64,000 nucleotides of DNA. Source: Verpa conica. Its lineage: Eukaryota; Ascomycota; Pezizomycetes; Pezizales; Morchellaceae. Positions 11,641 to 22,894 of this stretch are shown here, piece after piece; position 1 is the stretch's first letter, and every line of letters begins with the position of its first letter. The position numbers and the translations under genes were made by a program. The stretch spans positions 744,001 to 808,000 of the forward strand of contig JAUFSD010000017.1 in assembly GCA_033030425.1 (NCBI GenBank), in the 5' to 3' direction. The notes beneath the pieces are model-generated. The model had not been told where the DNA came from, ran no database searches, and saw nothing but the letters and a program-made list of their open reading frames with translations.

Positions 11641-12993
11641 TGTGTGTATGCAGGTTGTTCAGATGGGGTTGAGATGCCCCTCCTGAATGTTGCAGATGTG
11701 GAACTTGTGATGATCGCCCTGCGGAACCCGCGGATTAGCCCTAACCCTGTAGACACCACTGTCCTGGGGAACCTCTAACTAAATATACATCCTACAACTT
11801 GTTCCGAGAAATAATTTTATGTTACGCACGGTAAAAAAAAATCACTGTTTGATTTGGGTTATTCTCAGGATTTTAGGAATCTATCTAGGGCATTACTTTT
11901 GTAGCGAATCATGGCTGGTCACTCGAGCATCAATAATGGATGGTGTCTCTGTGGCTAGCTCTTTTTCCCTTCCAATTCCCAGTGGAGCCATGTTATGCCA
12001 CAAAGCCTGCAAGAATTTCCCAGTAGTTACACCCTTCTAGGTGTCATTTGAAGATTGTTCGGAAAAGGCCAGCGGCCTATACTTTTGGTGCTACTACAGC
12101 ACAATATCTTGTATAGCAGAGCTCCTACTTAAAAATCCTAGGTGATCTGCTTCGTACTTCATAAGATTCTTGGTAGAGTGCTATTATAGTTGGTGGTCTA
12201 TAACCAGGTATAACTACCGCAAGGCTTCCTGGAGCCGATTTAACTATACCTCACCTCTGAAACACCTATAGAAATGTAAAAAGTACTATAACTTGTTTTT
12301 CTTCTAATTTAAGTACATGTAGCTCGAATAATTTCACTAGAAAACCGCCTTTTATATATGAGTAGTAGGAACCACTAGCTTAGCGTTATCACACCTAAAG
12401 ACATTCGGGTTTATAAATAAATAAAAACAAGAAAACAGTCAAAGGTTTAGAGGTGGTCTCTGGGTGGTATGTACATGTGATTTTCAAACGTGGCGGGGCA
12501 TCTATAGATAGTGATACGGGAATTTTAGGCTGTATATATAGATTCCTTCAGATCATAGTCCCGCGTATATGCTAGGAGATTTATGTTGGTGGGTTGAGCA
12601 TAATCTTTCATTAGTTATAGCACGAGCTTCCCGTAGAATAGAAAGAGAATATTTTAGACCTGTACTCAGCCTTTCGGGGTATGGACCTAAAATGGCATAT
12701 ACCGAGTGATTGGCTATGACCGACGCTCGGTAAACTGGAAACAAAAAAATCTAGTGTAGTACACATACCCGGCTATCGATATGCATTCCCTTTCCCTTAT
12801 CCACTTTCTATTCTTGATTGGTACATCAGACAAACATACTATGAGAATGGCTAGGGAAAGGTAAAAAAGGACAAGAACCCTCCCATAAAACTCCAAATGA
12901 AAAGTCATAAAAACAAGCCATTTTTCTCTTCCCTTCGTAGATATCATGTCTAATGGTTATAAATTACTATAGAGATACCTCTTTCTACTCTCA
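11641..12993. other. Intergenic, AT-rich, no gene recognised
   Basis: Frames at 11819-12040 and 12553-12947 show no family similarity. The stretch carries one exact dispersed motif (12703-12719) and one with a single core change (11909-11925). It may contain transposon debris, but I cannot identify any. Confidence 0.55.
12703..12719 (-). promoter_or_regulatory. Dispersed bipartite motif, copy
   Basis: Minus-strand match, TCATA left half, exact ATCACTCG, followed by G. Intergenic, about 275 bp past the CSN4 stop codon. Confidence 0.5.
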
Positions 12994-14338
12994 TTAAGTG
13001 ACTAAATGTGTAGCCACAAAGTCCTATAAAGAAAACCTATTAGCAACAACCCTTTAAGTACCGTATGAGAACTAGGCTCGGAAAGACACTAACCGGATAC
13101 TCATTCTGTAGCATACTAGTAATATTTTCCACCTCCTGCGCCAACGCACTCACGTTCTCATCCCATCTCCTAATCTGCCTACCCACTAGTTTCTCCGCAC
13201 TTCCGACTGCACCACCTTCTTTCGCGACGCTGGAAATCGAGTCGAAGTAAATCAATCCATCAATTTGATCAATCTGTCCACTCATCCGCTTCTGCTCAAT
13301 CATTCTTGCAGCGTACTCCTCTGCTTTCTCACCTGACAAGCCCAACAACACACCTAGCTCTTCGACCCCGATATTATTGTAGAGACGGGAGGCAGCAAGC
13401 AGGTTGTGTTCAATGACAGCCTTTGTCAGTACAGTGGTACCATCTGACTGCAGGGCAACTTGATGCGGTTTCAAACGGGATGCGAATTCATCAACCTCTT
13501 TCTGGGAGAGGAGACGATCCATGTACATCTTTTCAAGGAGAGCGTAGTCCTGCTGAAGTTGTGGCGAACGCTCGTCTTTATAGAGTGTTGCCAGGGAACG
13601 ACTACGTAGCGGACCTGCTGGGGCAAGAATAGCACAAGTCATAGCAGCAGAGAGACATTGCATCCTATCTGCATCCGCTACAAGTGGCGAGAATGATAGG
13701 TGGTGGTATTTGGTGCATGCATTTAAGAACTGTCTCTTCGCATCTAGAATACGAGCCTGGCACATCTGAAACATAAGATTGACCTGAGGATCATCCGACT
13801 TGTGGATCAATAGTGTAGCACGATTGAGCCACACATCCGCAGTAATAGATTCGTCCTCCTCCAGTAGATTGCGCATAATCCGAATATAAACCTGTAGTCT
13901 AAACTCGTCCGAAATCTGACGTTGATGCGGGTTAAGCTGGATTCCCTGGAGGACTCTTGCTGCCTCTGCATTCTCCTCCTCGGCTTCGTAGATCGTTGCA
14001 AGGGCTTCTCGGATATTGCAATCTTGTTCTTCGAATGAAACAATCTTCGGTCGAATTTTTTCAAGGGTGTATACGTAGACTTCCTTCTGGACCTCTACCG
14101 AGGAGAGTTTCGAGATTGCTGTGACATACTCTGAGAGGACAGGACGTGAAGTGACGATTCCTACACTATCAGAGAGGATGGTGTCAATGAAGACTGTGAG
14201 GTTGGCAGTTAGTTGCTCAGATGGAGAGGAGGCGATGATGGAGGTGAGAAGTGAAGTAAAGGCGGATCCTTTATCCCCTTGAGAAGTTGTAGAGCTCTCG
14301 ATATCGGCGAGCTGTTGCTGAATTTCAGGAGAGGCCAT
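12994..14338 (-). CDS. CSN4: COP9 signalosome subunit 4
   Basis: PCI-domain subunit of the COP9 signalosome, which removes Nedd8 from cullins. Two exons, 14338-13094 and 13023-12994, give 424 residues, close to the family length. The N-terminal helical-repeat region includes FEEQDCNIREALATIYEAEE; the PCI domain spans ~residues 290-385 with HNLLAASRLYNNIGVEELG and QIDQIDGLIYF. The C-terminal helix ENITSMLQNEYP is completed by the small last exon as DFVATHLVT. Without splicing the protein would end in an unrelated tail, so the 70-nt intron (TTGCTAAT branch) is well supported. Confidence 0.93.
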
Positions 14339-14536
14339 TTGAATAGAGGGTGAGATAGCAGCCGAGGGTTATATCAGAGCTTTATTTAAATATTTGAAGT
14401 TCAAAAGATGGGTAGAGATACAGATCTTAGATGGTTGACTACTCACAAGCACCAAGCTGTTTGGGAGGACGTGGAGTTGTGTGGCTTAGGCGGGGTAATC
14501 CCGCCACCAAGCCACGTGAGTTGAGCCGCGAAATTT

Positions 14537-14553
14537 GAATAGAATATCACTCG
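14537..14553 (+). promoter_or_regulatory. Dispersed bipartite motif, weak left half
   Basis: Exact ATCACTCG followed by G, but the left half reads GAAT instead of TCAT. It lies about 200 bp upstream of the CSN4 start. Confidence 0.4.
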
Positions 14554-15101
14554 GTCATAACCCTTATTATGTCAATGAGAGAAAGGTTTTTGGAAGGCAA
14601 AAGGGTGGGCAGCCTGGTTAATCTATCATGCCTAGCGCGCTCGTATAAATGTATGCTTAGCCTCCGAGGCCTTTGGTTACATGAGTCTCCGAGGCTCTAT
14701 ATCTATGACGCTTACATACAGTAAAGGAAAGTGGGGTGTTTTTGGTATGGCATTGGTGTGGTATTCTGGAGAATGCTAGATTAAGTCGGCTGTGTTACAG
14801 GACTTTTTGACCAACCCGGTAGAACCTCCAGCTTAAAACCGTAATTCCCACCGATGTGGTAGTGAAAACACCCCTCTTTCCGCTATTGTATATGTAGGTG
14901 TGCTATCCATTTAGGACGCTCTCTCCTAATAACCATAACTACATAAATCATAAATAGTACTTTAAAAAAGAAGCCATGGCTATATACAATTTGGTTGGAT
15001 GCATAAGTAAGGATAGAAACTCAGAGCCAAAGGAAGATAAAGGGTGCCTGCGCCAGTGTCCCAAGATGCGCCAGAAGCCCATAGGGAAAGTAAGAAAATA
15101 G

Positions 15102-15139
15102 AAAAATAAAAAAATAAAAAAATAAAAAAATAAAAAAAA
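15102..15139. repeat. Microsatellite, A-rich 8-bp unit
   Basis: T residues at 15107, 15115, 15123 and 15131 recur every 8 bases in an otherwise pure A tract, giving about four units of AAAAAAAT. Confidence 0.85.
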
Positions 15140-15240
15140 CCATTGCAGAATACCACCCATGATGCTACAGCAGTACAGCCTCGCCAAAACACTTTTCGTA
15201 CCCCAAACACGCAATCTTCCTTAAAATCCATCCTACACAC

Positions 15241-16578
15241 TCATACTGTCCTCCTCAACTGCATTTCTCGATCTGTATGCAGAACCTCCCTGACCTTAAC
15301 CCTCTCTCCCTTGACTGCCCAGCGGTTCCCTTTGTACATACCGCACTCTCTAAAATCAACCTTTTCGAGTTTCTTGCACTCCTCCACAAGTGTCGTAGCT
15401 GCGTCTCGTGTAACCCAAAGCCCACCTTTGATCTTAAGCGAGGTCAAACATCTCAGCTTGATGATAGCGTCTACCAAGTCAATAGATGCATGCAACGGCT
15501 TTGTATCACCCTCCTTCCAGGTAAAGCTCTTTGGAACATCGGAGACGAAAAGAAGCCCTGTGAATGCAACGGGTGTATATGATGCAGATTTAGTGTGCAT
15601 GACTGAGTAATCTGCCGCTAGCGGTACACCAGAGAAATTCAGCTTCCGAATGTATGTACAGGCTGTGAGTAGGTGAATCAACGCTCCGATAGGCACGTCC
15701 CTCGAAAGTGAATACTGTTTCAGAAATGGCGATGGAAGCGGGTGGAAACTGCTGTTCATAGCACTAGAGGCACCAGATTTAACAGGGGGAGGTTTGGGTG
15801 CGATAACATTCTTCTTGCCTACATCGTCCCGGTGGATGGTATGAAGTGGTGAATCCCGATATTTCCATTCCCGCCAACCTGCCAGCGGAACATCATCCTC
15901 TACACATTCTCCCAGCTTTGACAGGTCTAGAACACGCACCATCCGGGCGAGGACAGGATTCTGGGAGACTATAGTGACGAATTGTGCAAAACGGTATGTT
16001 GAAGCAAATGATGGATGGGCGTAAAGGGTGTGTGCTGCTTCCTCTACCATACGCTTGGATACTTTCACGAGTGACAAAAGCGTAGGTTGGTCCAGATACG
16101 AGAATATCTCATCTAAAATCTCAGAAGGCAGTGATGCAAGAGTAGGGTGCTCATAGTAGTATTTACGCTTCCTAGAGAGGATACTACTAGTCACGCTACG
16201 GATCGACGAGGCAGATGAAGAAAGCTTGTGTGGATGATGAGCAGCTTTGGGGGTGCGTTTAGAGGGCTTTTGTTGCAAGTAAGGCGTAATCAATGAAGCA
16301 ATTGCCCGGCGAGTATATGGCGGTGGGTTTCCGGGATCCTCCCTAGGTATTGTGCGGACATTATTTGGCTGGAACTGTTTCTTCGCCGGGCGTCCTTCGG
16401 CGGAAATTGAGCGTGGATCAGTGTAGAGGTAGATCGAGCGAGTGCCGAGCTGTGATGAAGGGAACGCATTAAAGTGTGGGGAGCGTGAAAACTGGAGGTT
16501 ATTTGACCGTTGCGATACAGTGAGGGGGTTCTCCGAGCGGGCCCTAGATGTCTCTCTGTAAGCTCCCGCATCACCTGA
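15241..16578 (-). CDS. F-box protein (5' end unresolved)
   Basis: The frame is open from just after a stop at 16581-16579 down to the stop at 15241, 445 residues. A clear F-box lies at LASLPSEILDEIFSYLDQPT with LVKVSKRMVEEAAHTLYAHP behind it, followed by leucine-rich-like segments (LRCLTSLKIKGGLWVTRDAA, KKLEKVDFRECGMYKG). F-box proteins bring substrates to SCF ubiquitin ligases. The region upstream of the F-box (for example SIYLYTDPRSISAEGRPAKK) reads as coding, but no ATG occurs in this frame before the F-box. The true start must lie in an upstream exon, perhaps joined at the acceptor CTGATCAG near 16573; I could not fix it. Confidence 0.75.
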   Translation of the reverse strand, partial: SGDAGAYRETSRARSENPLTVSQRSNNLQFSRSPHFNAFPSSQLGTRSIYLYTDPRSISAEGRPAKKQFQPNNVRTIPREDPGNPPPYTRRAIASLITPYLQQKPSKRTPKAAHHPHKLSSSASSIRSVTSSILSRKRKYYYEHPTLASLPSEILDEIFSYLDQPTLLSLVKVSKRMVEEAAHTLYAHPSFASTYRFAQFVTIVSQNPVLARMVRVLDLSKLGECVEDDVPLAGWREWKYRDSPLHTIHRDDVGKKNVIAPKPPPVKSGASSAMNSSFHPLPSPFLKQYSLSRDVPIGALIHLLTACTYIRKLNFSGVPLAADYSVMHTKSASYTPVAFTGLLFVSDVPKSFTWKEGDTKPLHASIDLVDAIIKLRCLTSLKIKGGLWVTRDAATTLVEECKKLEKVDFRECGMYKGNRWAVKGERVKVREVLHTDREMQLRRTV

Positions 16579-19001
16579 TCAGATAAAGGAATGAGCGACA
16601 GGGCAGCAACGAACATTTTGACAACACCACCTCAAAATTCAACCTGCGAATAGAGAATTCCTGGTGTGTTTCTTCTAGGGAGAGAAGCAAACAGAATGAA
16701 GGGTGTGTGATTTCCAGAGCTTGATATAAATCAGTCAGACTCCGCAAAAGAAGAAACCGAAAGAACAATAATGACGCAAGCCGAGGATATCAGGTTGTTG
16801 ACCTCAATTATTACGCAGGCAGCAACGAACTTAGATGGCTCCTAAGTAAAGCAGACTCTCGTAACGTAACTCACAGCTCTAGGAATATAATTCCGGGAGC
16901 CAAGCTCTCTTTAGTAGGCAGGACTCCCATCAGCCAGCTGGGAATCTCTCGGCGCAACATCCCAGAGTCCGCCTCCACGACGTAGCTTGAGAGATAAATC
17001 CCTCCCGAGAAGACGGTAGCCACAAGTTGCAACCATCAAGCATGCACCCAGCTTCTTCACTTGGCACTTGGCCGTCTCTAATCCGGCAGGATTTGCGCAG
17101 ACTTCTTTGTTCGAGTCTTGGTCTCGGGACCTGTTTGACGACTGGAGGGGCTTTTTCGCTCAGTCTGGGCGGTTTCTTGGGGCAGCCATCCCGTGTTTCT
17201 TTTCCCGTTTATCTCTTTTTCCTTCTTCAACACTTCCTCACACCAGGCCCATGGGAATGGATGTGTGTGCCACTGACGGCGGAGAGGGTTGTCTATCGTA
17301 ACCTTCTGTAAGCGAAGGAGGGGAAGGTCCATAATGGAATCGGGCACAGCGGGGGTGCTCAAAAGCGACATACTCCAGAGAACTTCTTGGACCTCCCCCC
17401 ATCGGTGTATTTAGCCCTCTTCCACTTATGCACACAAGTTCAAGGCTGATGCAGGGGAATAATGCCACAAGTAAGATATATGTAGCCTCTCTATTCTTAT
17501 CACTCGCAGTAGCTTCTCCCCAGCTATATGCAAGGGATTTCGGATCTCGATCAAGTTGTGGTCGACTTTTGGCTCAAATCCGCCTCTTTTTAAGCCGAGG
17601 CTTCTTCTTTGCTGTGCCGGCGGTGCGTTGAGCCAATCTTTAACCCCGCCTTCCAGACCTAAGTCTAATCGATTACGATAGCAGATGGGGGCTATCGCTC
17701 GTGCAATCTGTCTCCCCACTCACGCGTGAGAACAGACAGTTAGAATCGTTTCTCCCAGTGACCGGATAAATGCAATCCCACTGTCCAGTGCCTTGGTGAC
17801 ACTGAAACTGGGCTGAAAGGTTAGCCACACCCTGCTTTCTTCTTTGGTCTCCCACGTGCAGGAAGCCGGGTGCGGCGTAATGCATAAGAATTTGTGAGCA
17901 GTCAGGATATGGCGGCGTGTGCCGTCGGAAAACAGCGTACGAGACAAACGTTTTGGTCACAAGTTCGCTCTCTAGAAGTGGAGGGTGTGAATATAAAGGA
18001 AATAAATGTCTTCACGAGGGTAGAGTATCAAATAGACCCTCCCCGCCGTATCTACACTCCGATGCATTAAAAGCGCGCATGACACTTGAAGAGGTTGTTT
18101 CGATGGGCTATGGTTCTACAACCACTATCGACATATCGCATAACTATTGTCATCTCCACGGGTGCTGCAGCCTTAGTTTCTAGGTACTAAAGCCTAAGGT
18201 GAATTTTTCTTGTCCCCTATCTTTTCTGATGCAGCTCACAAAAAATAGAAATAAATAAATGATTACTCTACTCACGCTAGGATCTACACTCCCGCTCAGT
18301 CACAAGCAAATCAAAGTCGTCATTGTCTGATGGTAGACAGTGCTCCACGAATACCACAAGGAAAATAAAATAAAAAAACACAACAAAATCTCCAAGCCCA
18401 AGTTGAAAACAAATGACGTTGTCGTCAAATCGGCAGTGACTTCCAAGACGGAACCCCGGAACCCGGAATGGGGTAAACTAATCATGCAAACTTGTTACCA
18501 TGGGAACCGCGTCGGAGACTGAAATGGCAGCAACTAATGCAGGAAAGGGACGGCAGAGACCGGAATCTCGGCGCGAACCATGTATCATGAATAACTTCAG
18601 CTAAAGGCCAAGATAAAGAATTGTAGTTTTAAGATTGAAATCATAGCAAGACAACGAAGCGGGTAGTAGATCGCACCGACGTATAGAATGACGTATCCGG
18701 GGAAGTCTCGGAAACCTCCTGGATTTGAACTTTAGTACGGTGAAGAAGGCGGTGAAGAAAGTCGAAAGATAGGAGATATGTGGGTTTGGGGGGTTTGACA
18801 GGCTAGATCTCGATCCACTAGGATGCCGGCGCGTCCGATCGAAATCGGCCACGGTAGGTGGATGATTCTAGATTTTACTAAGCCTTTATAATTCGTTGCT
18901 ATTTCTATAATCTGAGATTAACTGCGCATCACGGAGGGAAAATCGAATAGACCGCACCTAGTTCGATAAAATGCGCTGGTAACGAGGGGGTATATATTCA
19001 G

Positions 19002-19018
19002 CCATGGACTATCACTCG
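19002..19018 (+). promoter_or_regulatory. Dispersed bipartite motif, copy
   Basis: Plus-strand CCATG, four bases, exact ATCACTCG followed by G. Intergenic, about 510 bp upstream of tRNA-Gly. Confidence 0.5.
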
Positions 19019-19244
19019 GTGAAATTACACTTTCGATCTCCTTGATGAACAAATGAATAGGGGGATTAGGCCTAATTTACAAGGCTTTTTTTAGGAATGC
19101 CTTGAATTAATACATAGGTGAACCTTAAGACCCATTATTGACTCCTAGAAATATTACATGGACTGTCCACTAGCTTAAACAATCGAAATAACCTCTTTTC
19201 TCTCCTTTTACAAAAAGTTAACATCATACCATATTAATTACTCC

Positions 19245-19261
19245 CGAGTGATACTGCATGA
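19245..19261 (-). promoter_or_regulatory. Dispersed bipartite motif, copy
   Basis: Minus-strand TCATG, spacer CAGT, exact ATCACTCG followed by G. The full 17-mer is identical to the copy at 25009-25025. Confidence 0.5.
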
Positions 19262-19530
19262 TCTAGGACATTGCTGAATGATCTCTTGTGACTACTACTA
19301 CTACTACTGGTGCTGATAATTCTGCACAGAACACTTTAAGGGGACTTTCAGGAATACTCAAATTAAACATAACACATACTTCTTTAATCACAAGGAGTCT
19401 TAAATATACATATCATCCTTGGTATATAAACAACTAACCTCCCCTTAGGAAACCCCTAACCCTAAAATTGATATTTTTGAGAACTTTAGCCTGACACTAA
19501 TAATTTTCAAGATTAACACTAAACTATCAA

Positions 19531-19627
19531 GCGCCGTTGGTGCAGGGGTAGCATAGTTGCCTTCCACTTGATTCCTGATTAGGATTCGTGTTAGCAACTG
19601 GGAAGGGTTCGAGTCCCTTACGGCGCA
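19531..19627 (+). tRNA. tRNA-Gly (anticodon UCC) with 26-nt intron
   Basis: The acceptor stem is GCGCCGT paired with ACGGCGC, with discriminator A at 19627. The D arm contains TGGTGCAGGGGTAGCA. The anticodon stem GTTGC/GCAAC encloses CTTCCA with anticodon TCC at 19563-19565. A 26-nt intron (19567-19592) follows position 37, the standard place. The T arm is AAGGG-TTCGAGT-CCCTT. All stems pair, so the gene looks functional. Confidence 0.93.
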
Positions 19628-19657
19628 TCAGAAATTTTTTCCAAGATCGATGGGGTA

Positions 19658-19831
19658 CAGTACACCCTCCCTATAAGAATACTGCCTATAAGAATAATCA
19701 CTCTATAAGAATATGCATTCTTGGTCCCAAATAGATCAAAAAAGTCATATTTCCTCTATTTATAAGAATATTCATCTTATAAGGCTACTGAGATTCGGTC
19801 CCAAGCGTATTATTATAGGGAGAGTCTACTG
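19658..19831. mobile_element. Pogo/Fot1-type MITE, TA target duplication
   Basis: The left end is CAGTACACCCTCCCTATAAG and the reverse complement of the right end is CAGTAGACTCTCCCTATAAT. TA dinucleotides flank it at 19656-19657 and 19832-19833. CAGT-initiated ends with TA duplication are the hallmark of pogo/Tigger/Fot1 Tc1-mariner elements. It is 174 bp, non-coding, and inserted 28 bp after the tRNA-Gly gene. Internal CTATAAGAATA units repeat. Confidence 0.8.
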
Positions 19832-20051
19832 TAGATGTTTTTTTGGTGGCTTTAGGCGAATGTGGTTGCGGGATGGTGTTGTGGGTTCCACAGTTAGGGA
19901 GGTATTGAGTATATGCAGGGCTACCAAAGAGATGATTTTCCCTTAGACTACTGGTGGCGGCTGGAGTCTTGAGCGAGAAGAAGAAATTCGTTCTTTCTGT
20001 CTTCTATTTAGGACTTATGTTTTATGTCTCAAGATTGCTTTTGTTTGTCAA

Positions 20052-20068
20052 TCATGGATGATCACTCG
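20052..20068 (+). promoter_or_regulatory. Dispersed bipartite motif, copy
   Basis: Plus-strand TCATG, four bases, exact ATCACTCG followed by A. Intergenic. Confidence 0.5.
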
Positions 20069-20442
20069 ATAGTAAAATGACTGTTAGATTTCTTAATTAT
20101 TGATCGACAGGGGAACTTCTAGGTATAGACTAAGTAAATAAAATAATTTTCGTAGTTTTTTTTAATAAATAATGAGGTACTAAATATCCAAGAGTTAATC
20201 CCGGCAGTACTATCTCTAGGCTCCCAAGCTTACAGAAAGGAACACGTCAACTACTAAGTACTTTTTTCCGTTTTGACCCCTTATTCTTATCCACACCCAT
20301 AGTTGCGTAAATTTTATTCTTTTTTACTAGCTCTATGTACCCACAACAAGGAGGAGTCAAGACAATAAAAAATAACAAAAAGTCCCCACCAAAAAAAAGT
20401 TAAACCCCAATAAGTGAGGGGGGGGGGGGGAAACCCCGCCCG

Positions 20443-22096
20443 CTAATTGTGCTCTGTAGACCCACTAGGCTCGCCCCAGTCCTCAAACTCCCACGTAAAC
20501 TTCACCGCCGCCTTCAAAAAGAACTTATCATCCTCCTTCCACAACCTTGCTGCATCCCTAAGCGCCCGAACAGCCTTGATATAATGCACGTCTTTCTTAT
20601 CCATCTTCAAGCACTTCTTGATCACGTCGTCCCATCCCCGCCCCTTCAGGTCTACATCCTCAATAAGCGAGGGGCGGATCTCTGGGCGGAACTCGATGAT
20701 GTAGACAATCACCATGAACAACCAGTGGCTCTTGCACAGTGGGAGAGCGTATTTCTTCGGGACGACGGGGAGGAGTGTTCGGATTGCATGGGATAGAGTG
20801 AGGAGGTGGACAATGAAGAAGTCATATTTTGGCTTACCGGGTGTGTGGGTTGTGCAGAGGAGGAGAACGGCGAGGCGGGTCATGTCCCGGTGGGATTGAA
20901 CAAGGTCTACATTTTTATTTATTTTTAGTACGTGATTCTTGTAAGAGGGTGGGCGTGGAAAGACCTCTCATGTCAAGCTTATAGTAGTAGCCTAATGTGG
21001 CCTCTTCGCGCTCTGTAAACAGCTTCTCTATGTTGGAGGGCCCGGGCGAGTCGAATAGGTCGTTGAATTTTTCATCGTCTCGAATCTTCTCGAAAATCTC
21101 CAGGGGGGAGGTAGTGCGGGAGGCCTGGGTTAGGGCTAGTTGCTGAGCGCTGGGCGTAGACTGGGGGACGAAGCCAGCGGTGGGGAAATCATTGTCTATA
21201 TAAGTGTGGAGGAAGTTGTAATTTGTAGCAGCGAGAGTAAGTGCTATAGAAAATGTTAGTAAGAAGTATATCTAAAAAAGACGAGGAACAAGAACCTTCC
21301 ATGGCGACGTCCTTGCTATTAAGCTCGAACGCATACTATAATTGGTTCATATAAGATCACTCGATCTGCAAGCACAAAATCGGGGGAAAGCTCTCACCCC
21401 AAGATGAATAAGAGGATGTCCCACTACAACACCCCTATTAGCATCTACCTTACTCAATAAAAAGAGAAGGGAAAAACCAACATCCCCCAATCCCACCAAA
21501 AAGCATTGGTTCAGGCCCCTTGAGCATATACTCCGTCACGACTGCCTTCCAATCATACCCAAAGCGGACTAACTCATCTTCGAAAAAGTCCAAAAACGCC
21601 CTCTGATACCTAACCCCAACCCGAAATTACCACCAAACGCAATCAAGGTTAGGAGGGAGGAGGGGAGGGGGGGCTCTAACTTCCTCTGCGATAAATAATC
21701 TCTCCAATCATGTCTACTAATCTCACCTGGCGAATCCTCCCACGGCTCTAGAGACTTCAACTCATCTTCATAGAGCTCATTAAGCCTCCCCGCATCCACA
21801 CCAAGTAGATACGCCGACCCCAGCGCCTACAACCCATTAACCTCTCTATTCTTTCTCTTTCTATATTTTTTTTCCTCTCACGAAGGGATATAACCCACAT
21901 GTGGTAAATGATTATGGAAAATCAAATTGTGATATAAAACTGAATAATTCTGGTGATTCGCCCTCAACAGATGCTTCAACGTACGATCCCTCTTCTCAAG
22001 TGAAGTCTCGAAATCGACCGTTTCGACCGGCGGCAACCCAGCGAAGGGTTCGCGCTCAGCTGCTGTGATATCGGTAGTTGATACAACGGCACCCAT
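20443..22096 (-). CDS. Questin oxidase-like protein (DUF4243, AflY/GedK family)
   Basis: Seven minus-strand exons are inferred: 22096-21899, 21826-21681, 21609-21482, 21423-21398, 21335-21296, 21243-20965 and 20906-20443, giving 426 residues, the usual family length. Conserved blocks are YHNLIFHNHLPH, ALGSAYLLGV, YQRAFLDFFEDELVRFGYDW, GGLGHPLIHLGYAFELNSKD and TTHTPGKPKYDFFIVHLLT. Known members open rings of anthraquinone-type polyketides in a Baeyer-Villiger-like step, but many fungal members are uncharacterised. No polyketide synthase or cluster partner is nearby (COX17 and ALG6 adjoin), so a secondary-metabolite role is not supported by context. Start MGAVVSTTDI is preferred; an upstream in-frame ATG at 22177 is possible. 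Confidence 0.85.
21347..21363 (+). promoter_or_regulatory. Dispersed bipartite motif inside an intron
   Basis: Plus-strand TCATA, four bases, exact ATCACTCG followed by A. It falls in the intron of the DUF4243 gene between exons 21423-21398 and 21335-21296, the only strict copy within a gene, and it is non-coding there too. Confidence 0.5.
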
Positions 22097-22324
22097 TTTT
22101 TGAATTGCACAATTGGGGGTGGGGAGCAGGGGGGAAATGAGTAGTGGGGTGGGTGGGGAGCTTGGGTATGAGGTCATATGTGGAAGTACGGCGTTACCCG
22201 GCGTAGAATGTGAGATTACAAATTAGATCTCGACATTTTGATACCCGGTTGAACAATCGCTTCCTTCCTCTCCCTCGCTGCTCACTTATTCGTTGATAGA
22301 AAATAAAGGGGGAAAAAGCTCGCC

Positions 22325-22661
22325 ATGTCGGATGTTCGTACTGTTTCTTCTACTGGTATTTTTTAACCTCCCATCTCCCTGATGAATGGGGTTGCAATTG
22401 CTAATGATGTATATAGCTCGGACCTCTCCTGCACCAGGTATGTTATTAGACTATGTCGTATGGCTAAGCTAAGCTAACTAGCTGGTAGAGAATGTAGTGA
22501 TTAAGCCTACATCCACGGGTCCGAAGCCATGCTGCGTGTGTAAAGATGAGAAGGCGACCCGAGATGAGTGTATGCTCTTTAGCGAGAAGGGGGAGTCCCA
22601 GTGTTTGGATAAGATTTCTGCCTACAAAGCGTGCATGGCAGGTTTTGGGTTCAAGGTTTAG
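22325..22661 (+). CDS. COX17: Cytochrome c oxidase copper chaperone Cox17
   Basis: Carries Cu(I) in the mitochondrial intermembrane space to Sco1/Cox11 for cytochrome c oxidase assembly. Three exons, 22325-22355, 22417-22437 and 22489-22661, give 74 residues. The diagnostic KPCCVC copper site is followed by twin CX9C pairs (C-KDEKATRDE-C and C-LDKISAYKA-C). Exon 2 is only 21 nt. The gene is divergent from the DUF4243 gene, with 228 bp between the start codons as a shared promoter region. Confidence 0.95.
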
Positions 22662-22894
22662 AAGGAGTATTTACGAGGGGGTTGTATGATACTTTTATTG
22701 GGTATATGTTTTGGTGTTTTGTTCTTGGAAAGGTTGTATAGATGCAAGGGGTAAATGGGTACATAGAGCAGGTTAAACAAATGCTAAACTCTCTCCTCTC
22801 AAGGTCCAATTTATTTAGTATTAAAAACTCCAATAGGTAAATAATGCAAGCAAGCGCCAGTCCGTCTAGCCAACCGGGTATCCCATTTTTACCT

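Larger units (their letters stand above)
14339..15240. other. Intergenic with a simple repeat
   Basis: Divergent or terminator space between CSN4 and the F-box gene. It holds one dispersed motif (14537-14553) and an A-rich 8-bp repeat (15102-15139). The minus-strand frames over that repeat are artefacts. Confidence 0.6.
16579..20442. other. Long gene-poor stretch with tRNA-Gly and a MITE
   Basis: 3.9 kb without a protein gene. The open frames at 17027-17311, 17426-17960 and 18300-18852 overlap on both strands and have no domain. The upstream exon of the F-box gene probably lies near 16.6-16.8 kb. An (ACT)6 microsatellite lies at 19291-19308. The tRNA, the MITE and three dispersed motifs are listed separately. 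Confidence 0.6.

Noticed and set aside
11819..12450. Possible copia-type retrotransposon fragment
   Set aside because: Translation in all frames gave no RNase H or reverse transcriptase motif that I could defend.
17027..17960. Overlapping open frames on both strands
   Set aside because: No homology, no consistent splice model, mutually overlapping.
19245..20068. Idea that the ATCACTCG motif belongs to a transposon end
   Set aside because: The flanks of different copies do not align beyond the 18-bp motif and most copies lie outside the inverted-repeat elements.
21398..21609. Apparent one-base frameshift in the DUF4243 gene around GGLGHPLIHLG
   Set aside because: It arose from my miscounting a run of C; with three C the exons 21609-21482 and 21423-21398 join in frame.
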